Assembly (NCBI RefSeq): GCF_038443385.1
Contig: NZ_CP151726.1
Span: 620,001-684,000 of the forward strand
DNA length: 64,000 nucleotides
Reading direction: 5' to 3'
Source: Stieleria varia
GTDB lineage: Bacteria; Planctomycetota; Planctomycetia; Pirellulales; Pirellulaceae
Made by a program: the position numbers and the translations under genes. Shown piece after piece: positions 45,199-54,527 of this stretch; position 1 is the stretch's first letter; every line of letters begins with the position of its first letter. The notes beneath the pieces are model-generated. The model did no database searches and was not told the origin of the DNA. It saw nothing but the letters and a program-made list of their open reading frames with translations.

Positions 45199-45261
45199 CG
45201 CCTGCGGCTACGGGTCAAACGAAGGTGGGCGGGGGTGCTGTTTGGGCCGTAGCCGCAGGCG
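45199..45261. repeat. Inverted repeat, CGCCTGCGGCTAC arms
   Basis: The arms 45199-45211 and 45249-45261 are exact complements with a 37-bp centre. The hairpin lies just after the ABC exporter stop (minus strand) in the 45027-45279 gap. No gene is present in this gap; it may help end transcription, but it has no T-run. Confidence 0.65.
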
Positions 45262-45279
45262 TAAGATACCGGCGGTCGA

Positions 45280-47283
45280 TCAGGCGCTGCGGCGGTGTTC
45301 GGCACCGCAGAGGCTTTGGTAGAACCGATTTCGCTCGATCAAGTCCTCGTGGGTACCTGAATCGGAGACCTTGCCCGATTCGATCACCACGATGCGGTCG
45401 GCGAGCATCAAACTCGTCGGTCGGTGCGTGATCATCACGCCCGTGCGATCGATCAGGAATTTTGCCAACGCCTTGTGGATCAAGTGCTCGCTTTCCAAAT
45501 CGATCTGACTGGTGGCTTCGTCGAGGATCAAAATATCGGGATCCCGCAAGAATGCTCGGGCCAATGCGATTCTCTGCATTTGGCCGCCGGAGAGCCGCAT
45601 GCCTCCGGTTCCCAGCACGGTTTGGTAACCCAGGGGCGTCTTGCGGCGAATGAAGTCGTCGGCGAACGCGAGTTTGGCGGCTCGCACCACCGCGTGCGAG
45701 TCCGCGCCCGGGCTGCCGTATCGAATGTTGTTTTCGATCGTATCGTCGAATAGAGTGGTCCGCTGGGTGACCAAGGCGATGCGACGACGGATGTCGCGGG
45801 TCCGCATTTCACATACCGGCACGTCGTCCATTGCGACTTGGCCAGACTGCGGATCGTCGAATCGACACAGCAGACTGATCAGCGTGCTCTTGCCGCTGCC
45901 GTTGGGGCCGACGACCGCGATCGTTTCGCCATGCCGAACGGTCAGATTCAATCCGGCCAGGACTTGGGGACCGCTGGGGTATTGATAGTTCACATCGCGA
46001 AACTGAATCTTGCGGTGCGGACGAGGTGTTTCGCGTGGAGACTTGGGCTCTTGAACGCGGATCGGTTGATCGATGATCTCCATCACGCGACACGCCGCTG
46101 CGGCACCGCGTTGCAAGCCACTCCAGACGTCCGCCAGTTTGCGGGCCGGGTCGGAGGCGCCGATCAAAAAGCCAAAGAACAATAGGACTTCGCCGCGACT
46201 GAGCGGTTCGTACGTCATGCGAATGCCCAACAAGTGCGTCTGCTGATTGAGTACCAGGTATCCGCCGGCGAGAATCGCCAAGCCGACCGTGGCCATTCCC
46301 AGGAACTCACTGCTGCCACGAGCCAGCGTGTTGTAAAACGCCATCTTCATGCTCTTGCGATAATACGCTTGAGTGCCCTGGTTAAATCGGGCGCGTTCGA
46401 ATGACTGTGTGTTGAATGCTTTGACGACGCGGATGCCGGCAAAGGAATCGTTCAGCATGCCGTACAACTGGCTCATCTCTTCCATCGCACGACGGCTTGC
46501 GCGGCGAATCGCGCGGCTGAGATGTTGCATCACGATGGCAACGATCGGCGTCAGGATGGTCACCAGCAACAACAATCGCCAACAGACCGTTGCAGCTCCG
46601 ATGACACAGACCGCCATCTTCAGCGGTTCGCGCACAAGCCGACCCAGTAAGACAGTGACACCGGCCGATGCGAGCGAAATGTCGTTGGTCAAACGCGCGG
46701 TCAAGTCAGCCGATCCGTTGTCACCGAACGAGTCCAAGTCCAACCGCAGCGCCTTGCGAAAGAAGATCGTGCGCAGATCCACGGCCGTCTTTTCTGCGAT
46801 GTACTGAACCAACAACAAGTTGGCCGTCAACGCGATGAGCTTTATCGCCGTCGCACCGACCAAGATCGCAACGATCCCCATCAAGGTTCCGTACGGCGTC
46901 ACAGGACAGTAGGCGTGAACCCAAGGATGCAGTCGCTGTAGAGATTCCAGCGATGCGGTGGCGAGTTGTTTTTGCGAACGCAGCGCATCCAGTTGCAGGG
47001 CCTGACTGACTGCGTCGGGCGTACCAGCCGTGCTCTGGTCAATTCGTTGTTGCTCTGTTTCGATCTGCTCGTCCAGATCCGTGAGCTGCTGGCTGGTCAA
47101 CTCGATCTGATCGTCAACGTATTGAGGAATGGTGTCGCCGTTGAAGACGATTTCGACCATCGGGTAGAGCGTGCTGATGTTCGCACCCCACAGCACTGCG
47201 ATCAGCAGCGAGGTTGCGAGAATCCCGGCCAGCGACCAGTAGCGGCGACTGGAGAGTTTCAGAACACGAGCAAAATTTTTCAT
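45280..47283 (-). CDS. MsbA-type ABC exporter (fused permease and ATPase)
   Basis: A 667-residue protein from ATG 47283. The membrane domain holds six helices; between helix 1 (YWSLAGILATSLLIAVLWG) and helix 2 (PYGTLMGIVAILVGATAIKL) lies an unusually long, Gln/Glu-rich extracytoplasmic insert of roughly 80 residues (QLTDLDEQIETEQQRIDQST) that should form a coiled coil. The ATPase follows with VVGPNGSGKSTL, signature LSGGQMQRIALARA, Walker B ILILDEATSQID and the H-loop ITHRP. Half-transporters of this type dimerise and flip lipids, glycolipids or peptides. The cargo is unknown. fxsA lies upstream on the same strand, about 146 bp away. Confidence 0.92.
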   Translation of the reverse strand: MKNFARVLKLSSRRYWSLAGILATSLLIAVLWGANISTLYPMVEIVFNGDTIPQYVDDQIELTSQQLTDLDEQIETEQQRIDQSTAGTPDAVSQALQLDALRSQKQLATASLESLQRLHPWVHAYCPVTPYGTLMGIVAILVGATAIKLIALTANLLLVQYIAEKTAVDLRTIFFRKALRLDLDSFGDNGSADLTARLTNDISLASAGVTVLLGRLVREPLKMAVCVIGAATVCWRLLLLVTILTPIVAIVMQHLSRAIRRASRRAMEEMSQLYGMLNDSFAGIRVVKAFNTQSFERARFNQGTQAYYRKSMKMAFYNTLARGSSEFLGMATVGLAILAGGYLVLNQQTHLLGIRMTYEPLSRGEVLLFFGFLIGASDPARKLADVWSGLQRGAAAACRVMEIIDQPIRVQEPKSPRETPRPHRKIQFRDVNYQYPSGPQVLAGLNLTVRHGETIAVVGPNGSGKSTLISLLCRFDDPQSGQVAMDDVPVCEMRTRDIRRRIALVTQRTTLFDDTIENNIRYGSPGADSHAVVRAAKLAFADDFIRRKTPLGYQTVLGTGGMRLSGGQMQRIALARAFLRDPDILILDEATSQIDLESEHLIHKALAKFLIDRTGVMITHRPTSLMLADRIVVIESGKVSDSGTHEDLIERNRFYQSLCGAEHRRSA

Positions 47284-47429
47284 TGCCGGACCGTCCGTGG
47301 TCAGTTGCAAGACATTGACGAGGAAACGTGAGGCAGCTCACGAGCAACGTTTTAGCGAAGTGAGCTGGTGACGACCAGTCGAGTTCAATGCTATCGAATC
47401 CGAGACACCGATCCGGCTTTGCTATCGAA

Positions 47430-47909
47430 TCAGGCGGATGGTTTTCGATGTTGAACCGAGGTGGCATCGATCGTTACAGGATTCTTTCTCGGTCGATCGA
47501 CGGAGGAGGAATCACGCGATCGCATGTCGACGGACGTGAATTTGACTTTCATGCCCTGCAGGTACTTGCCCAGGATGAATTTTCGGACAAAAGCACGTCC
47601 GGGCGGAAACAGCAGCATAAAACCGACGGCATCCGTCAGCAGTCCGGGGGTCAAGAGCAGCGCGGCCGCAAAAACGATCATCAAGCCGTCTTGGATTTCT
47701 TTGCTCGGAGCCCGGCCTTCGGCGAGCGCCTGCTGAAACTTGTGCCATGCCATGACGCCTTCACGTTTGGCGAGCATCGTACCGATAATGCCCGTAACGA
47801 TGACCAGCAAGAATGTCGTTCCCGCGTTTGTCAGTGACGCCAATTGGAGCAGCAGGTACAGCTCCACGAGCGGAATCAGGATGAAAGCGGCGAGCAGGCG
47901 AAGAAACAT
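47430..47909 (-). CDS. fxsA: FxsA family membrane protein
   Basis: A 159-residue protein from ATG 47909; the longer open frame reads through the 15-bp tandem repeat upstream (RRRSGRRRSG) and is rejected. FxsA hallmarks: FILIPLVELYLLLQLASLTN, GTTFLLVIVTGIIGTMLAKREG (helices 1-2), then DGLMIVFAAALLLTPGLLTDAVGFMLL and a basic tail. Escherichia coli FxsA lowers phage T7 exclusion by the F plasmid when overproduced; its normal job is unknown. It probably sits in the inner membrane. Direction is towards the ABC exporter gene. Confidence 0.9.
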   Translation of the reverse strand: MFLRLLAAFILIPLVELYLLLQLASLTNAGTTFLLVIVTGIIGTMLAKREGVMAWHKFQQALAEGRAPSKEIQDGLMIVFAAALLLTPGLLTDAVGFMLLFPPGRAFVRKFILGKYLQGMKVKFTSVDMRSRDSSSVDRPRKNPVTIDATSVQHRKPSA

Positions 47910-47943
47910 GACGATAATCCGGTAAAAACGGTCTTCTGCGATT

Positions 47944-48003
47944 CCAGATCGACGACGGCCAGATCGACGACGGCCAGATCGACGACGGCCAAATCGACGA
48001 CGG
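47944..48003. repeat. 15-bp tandem repeat, four units
   Basis: Unit CCAGATCGACGACGG at 47944, 47959, 47974 and (with one change, CCAAATC) 47989. It lies 35-95 bp before the fxsA start on its 5' side and 124 bp before the hydrolase start at 48127 in the other direction, thus in the shared divergent control region. Confidence 0.85.
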
Positions 48004-48126
48004 ACAGTCGGCAGACCTGACAAATAGACAGTGTCGAGATCGCATCCATCGCCTACCTATGCAATTGGCGCACCAACGGCCGCGATTTGGCGGATGCGGC
48101 GGTGAAAACCGCATGCGACAGGGAAA

Positions 48127-49059
48127 ATGGGGCAGCGAAAATACGGCAGAGAAAACCAAGGATACCTCGTGCAAACCATCCACCTTAAATCGGGCCAATC
48201 GCAGTCCTTGAGCGGCACGCTTTGGACCCCCGACACCGCTCCGACGGGAGTGCTGGTGTTGCTGCACGGCCTGGGGGATCACTCCGACCGATTTGCCCAA
48301 ATGGCATCCGTCTTAGTGAAATCCGGCTGGGCGGTTTTGGGAATGGATTTGCCGGGGCACGGCCGCTCGCCGGGACGTCGCGGGGACGCAAAGTACCGAG
48401 ATCTGCTCGGGCATGTCGCAGCGGCACGTCATCAGATGGCGGTGCGTTTCCCCGCTGCCGCACAAGTGATCTTGGGGCACAGCATGGGGGGCAACTTGGC
48501 GATGAACTACGTGATCCGCTGCGAACAGCTTGACCGCCGTGACACACCACCGCTGGAGGGCATCGTGCTTTGTTCGCCGATGTTGTTGCCACCCGATCCG
48601 CCGCCGCGGCCTCATGTTTTCGCCGCTTGGTTGACGGGGCATTTGTTGCCCTGGTGGAAGATTCGTCGGCGTCCCGAGGTGGAGCTTTTGACGAGCGATG
48701 CCCGGCACGCGGTGACGATCGAGCAAGATGAAGTGATGCACGGCGAAGTCACCTTGCGGTTGGCCACGCAACTGTTGGCGCAAGGTCGTTTCGCGCTCGA
48801 CAATGCAAACCAAGTCAACGTACCGACGTTGATCTGTTATGGCGATGACGATCAATTGATCGACAAGGCTGCGTGCCGACACGCGGCGATGCGCATCGGC
48901 AGTGGTGTGACGGTGCAATGTTGGCCCGATCAACGTCACGACTTGTTGCATGACACACAAGCCGATCAGGTGATTGAGGAACTGTGCCTTTGGCTACGTG
49001 GCTTGGTCAAAAGTGAGAACTCTCAATTACAGCTTTCCCGCGTGACCGTGGCGGCTTAG
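48127..49059 (+). CDS. Alpha/beta hydrolase, monoacylglycerol-lipase type
   Basis: A 310-residue protein. The fold is shown by GVLVLLHGLGDHSDRFAQM (oxyanion region), GMDLPGHGRSPGRRG, the nucleophile elbow GHSMGGN, the acid in LICYGDDDQLIDK and the catalytic His in QRHDLLHD. The pattern best fits monoacylglycerol lipase or lysophospholipase (PldB-like) enzymes. It starts at ATG 48127; a GTG at 48169 is a possible alternative because the conserved domain begins there. No signal peptide, so a cytoplasmic or membrane-surface lipase. It is divergent from fxsA. Confidence 0.88.
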   Translation: MGQRKYGRENQGYLVQTIHLKSGQSQSLSGTLWTPDTAPTGVLVLLHGLGDHSDRFAQMASVLVKSGWAVLGMDLPGHGRSPGRRGDAKYRDLLGHVAAARHQMAVRFPAAAQVILGHSMGGNLAMNYVIRCEQLDRRDTPPLEGIVLCSPMLLPPDPPPRPHVFAAWLTGHLLPWWKIRRRPEVELLTSDARHAVTIEQDEVMHGEVTLRLATQLLAQGRFALDNANQVNVPTLICYGDDDQLIDKAACRHAAMRIGSGVTVQCWPDQRHDLLHDTQADQVIEELCLWLRGLVKSENSQLQLSRVTVAA

Positions 49060-49087
49060 TGCCAACGAAGTAAACGATGACGCGTTG

Positions 49088-49142
49088 GTAATGGGATTCT
49101 CCAGAATTCCCCTCACACAGAATCTCTGGCGAAATCCATTAC
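49088..49142. repeat. Inverted repeat of the GTAATGGGATT family
   Basis: GTAATGGGATTCTCCAGAATT on the left and AATCTCTGGCGAAATCCATTAC on the right form a 55-bp hairpin-like repeat between the convergent genes 48127 and 49148. A half copy (GTAATGGGATTCGCCAGAAT) is embedded in the coding start of the lipoprotein at 13795. Confidence 0.75.
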
Positions 49143-49147
49143 GCCAA

Positions 49148-50458
49148 TCATTGACCGATCAGCGATCCGATGTAACTGCGGAATCCCTTCATGTCGGTCG
49201 GCAATGGATGGTCGGTCGCAGGGCCGATGATCAAGGGTCCGTCGTTGGGGTCGGAGGGGTGCACGCCATGACTTCCTCGGACCAACGTGGCGTCCAAGGG
49301 GATCACGTCCATCTTGTAACGGAAACCGAGTTTCTTTTGCGTCAACCGGGCGATCATTCTCGGCTTGCTGGTCATGAACAATTCGCACGGGTCGTAACCC
49401 GGTTTGCGGTGGATGTCGACGGTGCGGGCAAAGTCGGGGGCAACGTCGTCGTCGATCCAGTAGTAGTACGTGAACCACGCATCGGGCTCGGCCAAGGCGA
49501 TCAACTCACCGCTTCGCGGATGGTCCAAGTGGACTTCGGCGGGATCGACCACGGCCGCAATGCCAGGCGTTTCTGCCAGACACTTTCGAACACTGGGAAT
49601 CAACGCGGGGTCGTTGACGTAGACGTGAGCGAGTTGATGATCGGCAACCGCGAATGCCGATGATTCTCCGGGCATCAGGATTTCGCCGAACGGTCCGCCT
49701 CGCACGCCCAGCCACCCGGCTTGACGCAGCACGCGATTGATGTGAACGGGGCGGCTGACGGGAACCAATCCGTATTCGGAAACGATCACCACTTGTGTGT
49801 CCACCGCTTCGGCGGCATCAACGATCGATCCTACACACGCGTCGACTTCGGCAACTCTGGCTGGGGCGTGTTCGGGCAAACGTTGAAAGTCGTAGTCCAG
49901 ATGCGGCAGGTAGGCCAACGTCAACGTGGGACGTTTTTCTCTCAACACGATCGCGGTGGCGTCGGCGATCCAACGCGAACAGGGCAGTCCCGCGCCGGGA
50001 CCCCAGAACGTGAAGAAGGGAAATGGGCCGAGCCGCTTTGTCAGATCACATCCGGTGTGATCCAAGATGTCGAACACCTTGTTGCCATCGCAACCGTAGT
50101 GCGGTTTGGGTGTCGCGGTGTATCCAGCGGAAGACGATTGATTGAACCACCAAAACATCTTGGCGGTCTCGTATGCGTCGTACAGCTTGTCCGATTGGAC
50201 CAGCGAGTTGGCTTGTTGCCAAAAGCGAATCTCTTGGGTGTCACGAAAGTACCAGCCGTTGCCCACGATGCCGTGGTCGCGAGGGTCCAAACCGGTCAAC
50301 ATTGTGGCTTGCGAGGTGCACGTCACGGCCGGCAAGGGGCTCTTCCAGGCTTGGGCTTGATGCCCACGTTGCATCCATCGTCCGATGCACGGAGCGTGCG
50401 GCAACAAGGCGGGTGTCAGCCCGACGACGTTGATGACACAGACCGGTGACTGACTCAC
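49148..50458 (-). CDS. Alkaline phosphatase superfamily / nucleotide phosphodiesterase-like protein
   Basis: A 436-residue protein, not obviously exported. Motifs: VCVINVVGLTPALLPHAPCI (first metal site, in place of the usual D), the nucleophile Thr in AVTCTSQATMLTG, GNGWYFRD, YLPHLDYDFQRLPEHAP (metal ligands), VVIVSEYGLVPVS and GSHGVHPSD (last metal ligand). This matches the type I phosphodiesterase/pyrophosphatase branch with changes at one metal site. The substrate is unknown. Its start overlaps the symporter stop by 4 bp, so the pair is translationally coupled and may serve one pathway. Confidence 0.85.
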   Translation of the reverse strand: MSQSPVCVINVVGLTPALLPHAPCIGRWMQRGHQAQAWKSPLPAVTCTSQATMLTGLDPRDHGIVGNGWYFRDTQEIRFWQQANSLVQSDKLYDAYETAKMFWWFNQSSSAGYTATPKPHYGCDGNKVFDILDHTGCDLTKRLGPFPFFTFWGPGAGLPCSRWIADATAIVLREKRPTLTLAYLPHLDYDFQRLPEHAPARVAEVDACVGSIVDAAEAVDTQVVIVSEYGLVPVSRPVHINRVLRQAGWLGVRGGPFGEILMPGESSAFAVADHQLAHVYVNDPALIPSVRKCLAETPGIAAVVDPAEVHLDHPRSGELIALAEPDAWFTYYYWIDDDVAPDFARTVDIHRKPGYDPCELFMTSKPRMIARLTQKKLGFRYKMDVIPLDATLVRGSHGVHPSDPNDGPLIIGPATDHPLPTDMKGFRSYIGSLIGQ

Positions 50459-52272
50459 GCGTCCTCCGCCATCGCCAACTCGCCACGCTGGTACTTGCCC
50501 CAGTACTCATCCAGTTTTCGCTTCACCACGCCGCTGAGCAAGAACACGCCCAGCAAGTTGGGGAACGACATGCCGAGAATCATCAGGTCACTGAAATCGA
50601 GGATGTTGCCGCGAGTGATGATCGAACCGAGCAAGGTGAACACCAGGAACAAGCCTTTGTAGACAAGCGATGTGCGTGCACCGAAGAGCTGAGCCCAACA
50701 ACGTTCGCCGTAGTAGGACCAACTGATGCACGTGCTGTAGGCGAAGAGCACCACAGCGACATACAAGATGTATCGGAACCAGTCGTAACCGCCGACAACA
50801 AACGCTTGCAAGGTCAGCGATGCACCTTGATTGCCCGCGATCTCGGATGCCATCGCCGGATCGGCGTACACACCAGTGACCACGATCACGAGCGCCGTGA
50901 TCGTGCAAACCACCACGGTGTCGATAAAGGGCTCCAGCAGCGCCACGATGCCTTCGCTGACCGGCTCGTCGGTCTTTGCGGCCGAGTGCGCGATCGCCGC
51001 CGATCCCACACCGGCTTCGTTGCTGAACACGGCGCGTTTGATGCCGATGACCATGACGCCCAAAAATGAACCGTAGGCGGCGTCCGGTGTGAAGGCCTGG
51101 TCGAAGATGGTGGCGATGGCGGCGGGGATCTTGTCGAGATTAACCACCAAGATGAACAAGGCGGCCAGTACATAGGCGGCGCACATGAAGGGCACCACCC
51201 GTCCGGCCACCGCACCAATGCTCTTGATCCCGCCGATGATCACAACGCCGACCGCGACGACCATGATCAAACCGTAAACCCAAGGATACGTGTTCAGGAA
51301 TCCATCGGGATCGGTGCCTCGAATCGCATCGAGCGACTGGCCGACTTGGAATGCATTGCCGCCGCCGAAACTGGCACCGATGCACAACACGGCGAACACG
51401 ACCGCCAAGACGCGGCCCAGACCGCCCATGCCGATTTCCGCCAAGCCGTATTTGAGGTATCGCATCGGTCCGCCGATCACGTGTCCGGAATCGTCGTTGG
51501 ACCGATAAAGTTGTCCCAGGGTGCACTCGCTGAACTTGGCCGTCATCCCCAACAGTCCGATCAGAATGATCCAGACCGTTGCGCCTGGGCCGCCGGTTCC
51601 GATCGCGATGGCGACGCCCGCGATGTTGCCCAGCCCGACGGTAGCCGATAGCGCCGCCGCGAGCGCCTGGAAATGCGAGACCTCGCCCGGCTCGCCCGGC
51701 GTGTCGTACTTGCCCCGCGTCAACTGGATCGCGTGCCAGAACCCGCGAAAATTGATGAAACGCATTCTCAGGGTCAGAAACATTGCTCCGGCCAACAGCC
51801 AGAGCACGACGAAAGGAATGGAAACCCCATCGGGTGCCCCGTCGGTTCTCAACCAGCCCGGATGCACGACTTTTGACTCGTTGCCGTCGGCATCGGTTTG
51901 CGTTTCCGTTTTGGGACCGCTGCCGAAATCGTAGAAAATGACTTTCGCCACCGGCGCGACCAGATATTTGCCGAACCAGCCGTCGACGCGATCGAACGCG
52001 GTGGGTTCGGGTTCGGGTGTTGAGTCAGCGGGCGGCTCGCTAGAGGGCTCCTCCGGCAGATTTTCTGCTTCGCCGGACTGCGGTTGGGGGGCATTCTCGT
52101 CGGGCTGGTTCGCCGAATCGGTGGCAACCGGCTCAGCTTGCGGTGACGCCAGCAGTGCGTTGGAACCGACGCTGACCGAGGTCAGAACGAGGCACAGCGT
52201 CAGCATGGCCAGGGAAAACTTCCGCGTCGGGCCAGCATGAAAGGCCAACAGGGGGGCGTGGGTGCGTTTCAT
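50455..52272 (-). CDS. Alanine or glycine:cation symporter (AGCS family) with long N-terminal extension
   Basis: A 605-residue protein from ATG 52272. The AGCS core (about 120-600) shows TLRMRFINFRGFWHAIQL, AAALSATVGLGNIAGVAIAI, TGGPGATVWIILIGLLGMT and FSNEAGVGSAAIAHSAAKT, and has some eleven membrane helices. It should import alanine or glycine with sodium. The first ~100 residues are extra: a cleavable-looking signal sequence (LAMLTLCLVLTSVSVGS) and a Pro/Glu/Ser-rich stretch (NAPQPQSGEAENLPEEPSSE), then a domain up to 115. Typical AGCS transporters (about 450-480 aa) lack this part. Coupled to the phosphodiesterase by ATGA overlap. Confidence 0.92.
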   Translation of the reverse strand: MKRTHAPLLAFHAGPTRKFSLAMLTLCLVLTSVSVGSNALLASPQAEPVATDSANQPDENAPQPQSGEAENLPEEPSSEPPADSTPEPEPTAFDRVDGWFGKYLVAPVAKVIFYDFGSGPKTETQTDADGNESKVVHPGWLRTDGAPDGVSIPFVVLWLLAGAMFLTLRMRFINFRGFWHAIQLTRGKYDTPGEPGEVSHFQALAAALSATVGLGNIAGVAIAIGTGGPGATVWIILIGLLGMTAKFSECTLGQLYRSNDDSGHVIGGPMRYLKYGLAEIGMGGLGRVLAVVFAVLCIGASFGGGNAFQVGQSLDAIRGTDPDGFLNTYPWVYGLIMVVAVGVVIIGGIKSIGAVAGRVVPFMCAAYVLAALFILVVNLDKIPAAIATIFDQAFTPDAAYGSFLGVMVIGIKRAVFSNEAGVGSAAIAHSAAKTDEPVSEGIVALLEPFIDTVVVCTITALVIVVTGVYADPAMASEIAGNQGASLTLQAFVVGGYDWFRYILYVAVVLFAYSTCISWSYYGERCWAQLFGARTSLVYKGLFLVFTLLGSIITRGNILDFSDLMILGMSFPNLLGVFLLSGVVKRKLDEYWGKYQRGELAMAEDA

Positions 52273-52520
52273 GGCGTGTCTGAATGAATGGGAACGAACC
52301 AGCAAGCGAGGAGTTTAAGGGGCTCAGCGGTCGGGCTGGAACGGTGTTACGTAAAATCGGCGAGAAGTGTCGAAAATCACGTTTTTTTCGTTCCTCAACG
52401 TTTTCTTCGTTCTGCGACCCGGCGTCTGATCGTCAATAAAAGAGGCACGAAGAATGATCCCGTGCTGCACCGATAGATGGGGAAACCTTCCCGATCGGCG
52501 AGACTTTCAGAGGAGAAAAG

Positions 52521-52593
52521 TGGTCAGGGCCGGGCTCGAACCGGCGACACCGGCCTTTTCAGGGCCGTGCTCTACCAACTGAGCTACCTGACC
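52521..52593 (-). tRNA. tRNA-Phe (GAA)
   Basis: A 73-nt cloverleaf on the minus strand: acceptor GGTCAGG/CCTGACC with discriminator A, D arm GCTC-AGTTGGTA-GAGC, anticodon stem CGGCC/GGCCG with loop CTGAAAA (anticodon GAA), and T arm GCCGG-TTCGAGC-CCGGC. CCA is not encoded. It lies between the symporter and the TolQ/ExbD cluster. No other tRNA was seen. Confidence 0.97.
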
Positions 52594-52751
52594 GGTTTCG
52601 TTGACTGGCGAGCTTTTCACGGCTTCAGGCCAAACCAACTCGAATGCTCAATTCGATTTGGGGCGATAGTAGGGTATGATGCTGGGACTCGTCAATCGGT
52701 TCGCATACTTCGGACAACGTTTTACGATTGAATCGCCGGGCGAGGGGGGGA

Positions 52752-54458
52752 ATGATGATGATTTGGCCTTTGGAAACGACGACGGAACCCACGATGTGTA
52801 GGACTCGACAACCCAACCGAACGAGCTTGGCCTTGCCGCTGATGTGGCTGGGCTTGGCTTTGTTGTTACCGTGCTGTGTTTCTTCGAACGCCCAGGCGTA
52901 CACGCCTGAGGATCCGGTCGTAAAAAAGATGGTGACCGAGGGCATCAAATACCTTGAGGCCAGTACAGGCAAGGTCACCGACCTGGGCGAGCAAACGGTC
53001 GTCGCGTACGCCCACTTCAAGGTGGAGCATGACGAGACCAACCCGGTCGTGGTACAAGGCATCGCGGCAGCCATGAAGATCATCGATGCGGCGAGCAGCC
53101 ATGCCGATCGCCACAAGTTGAATTACGAAGCCGCTGTGGCGACACTGTTGCTCGCGTCGATCAGCGTGGATAAGTATCGCCCTCAATTGACGGCCCTGCA
53201 GCACTACTTTGACGAAGTGCAGCTTGCCAATGGACCCTGGACGTACCACGGTGAGCAGCTCGGTGACGTTTCGCAAACCCAGTACGGAATCCTGGCGATT
53301 TGGACCCTGGACCGCTACGGATTTCCCCTGAAATATGACCGGGTTGCCGAAACGGCCAAGTGGTTGATGCGGGTCCAAGACTCATCAGGTCCATGGCCGT
53401 ACATGGGCAAGGATCCCGGTAGCGGTCAACTGCTCCGACAAGAGCGAACCGACATGTCGATGGCACTGGCCGGAGGCAGCAGCCTGCTGATCGCCGGTGA
53501 CGCGTTGCGGATTTGGGGCGACACGACCAATGACGAAGACCCCGGGATCGTCGGCTTGCCCGAGGCGGTGAAGCTGTTCATCGAAGACGCGAACAAGGAT
53601 CGTCGCAAGAAAACCAACTTGACCAAAGAACCGATCATGCGTTCGATCGGCTTCATGGAACAGTGGCGGCAAGGCCAAAAGTACCAGCGTACCGGACTGG
53701 ATTGGTACTACTATCAGATCTATACGATGGAACGCTACGAAAGCTTTGTCGAAATCGCCTTGGGCAAAGAAAAGGACCAGAGTCCTGCTTGGTACAACAA
53801 GGGCGTCGATGAGTTGCGTAAGTACCAGGACCCGGCGACCGGCGGTTGGACCGATCGATCCAAGACCACCGGACCGGTCAGCACGGCATTTGCCATCCTG
53901 TTTCTAATCCGCAGCACGCAGAAAGCAATCTTCACCGCCGCTGGCGGTGGCGCGTCTGGTGGTAAAGGTGGTTTTGGCACAGACATGAAGAATGTAAAGC
54001 TGGTTAACGGCCAAGTCGTCCAGAAGGTCCCAGCACAAGCCGTCAACGACTTGTTGGACATGCTGGACAAGGACGGCTCGGACAAGTTCGACAGCATGGC
54101 AATGGCGGAGAACGCAAAATTGCCAACGGACCCGGTCGCCCGCGCCGCTCAACTGGATCGTCTAGAACGTCTGGTTCGCGGCAGCGATAAATGGCAAGCC
54201 CGCCGGGTCGCCGCCCGATTACTCGGAACCAGTGACGAACTCCGCGTCGTCCCCGCCCTCATCTTTGCTCTCAGTGATCCTGACCTAAAGGTTCGCCAGT
54301 TCGCCCGCGACGGATTACGATTCATCAGTCGCAAATTCGAGGGCTACGGCATGCCCGACAAACCGACCGAACCGCAGTTGCGGGCGGCGCAAAAGAAATG
54401 GCGGGATTGGTACCGAACCATGAATCCCGGCTACGTCTTCCTGGATGCGGATTTGTAG
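52752..54458 (+). CDS. Exported alpha/alpha-toroid (prenyltransferase/squalene-cyclase repeat) protein with HEAT tail
   Basis: A 568-residue protein. GAGGGGGGG just before ATG 52752 decides the start. The signal region is LALPLMWLGLALLLPCCVSS. Residues about 45-385 show toroid repeats (GIKYLEASTG, YGILAIWTLDRYG, WLMRVQDSSGPWPYMGKDPG, ELRKYQDPATGGWTD, TAFAILFLIRST), related to terpene cyclase and prenyltransferase folds, but no DxDD or DXXDXXXD catalytic motif is seen. The C-terminal 100 residues contain a HEAT-like part (QARRVAARLLGTSDELRVV). Probably a periplasmic scaffold. It lies 69 bp before the paralog pair that opens the ExbB/ExbD run. Confidence 0.78.
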   Translation: MMMIWPLETTTEPTMCRTRQPNRTSLALPLMWLGLALLLPCCVSSNAQAYTPEDPVVKKMVTEGIKYLEASTGKVTDLGEQTVVAYAHFKVEHDETNPVVVQGIAAAMKIIDAASSHADRHKLNYEAAVATLLLASISVDKYRPQLTALQHYFDEVQLANGPWTYHGEQLGDVSQTQYGILAIWTLDRYGFPLKYDRVAETAKWLMRVQDSSGPWPYMGKDPGSGQLLRQERTDMSMALAGGSSLLIAGDALRIWGDTTNDEDPGIVGLPEAVKLFIEDANKDRRKKTNLTKEPIMRSIGFMEQWRQGQKYQRTGLDWYYYQIYTMERYESFVEIALGKEKDQSPAWYNKGVDELRKYQDPATGGWTDRSKTTGPVSTAFAILFLIRSTQKAIFTAAGGGASGGKGGFGTDMKNVKLVNGQVVQKVPAQAVNDLLDMLDKDGSDKFDSMAMAENAKLPTDPVARAAQLDRLERLVRGSDKWQARRVAARLLGTSDELRVVPALIFALSDPDLKVRQFARDGLRFISRKFEGYGMPDKPTEPQLRAAQKKWRDWYRTMNPGYVFLDADL

Positions 54459-54527
54459 CCCAGACTGGTCGCTCAAATGGTGCGAAAAGAATTCCACACT
54501 CCACTCGCCAGAAACTAATCATCCCCC

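Noticed and set aside
45199-45261. Intrinsic terminator of the ABC exporter gene
   Set aside because: The arms pair well, but the 37-bp centre and lack of a T-run do not fit a rho-independent terminator; kept as a repeat only.
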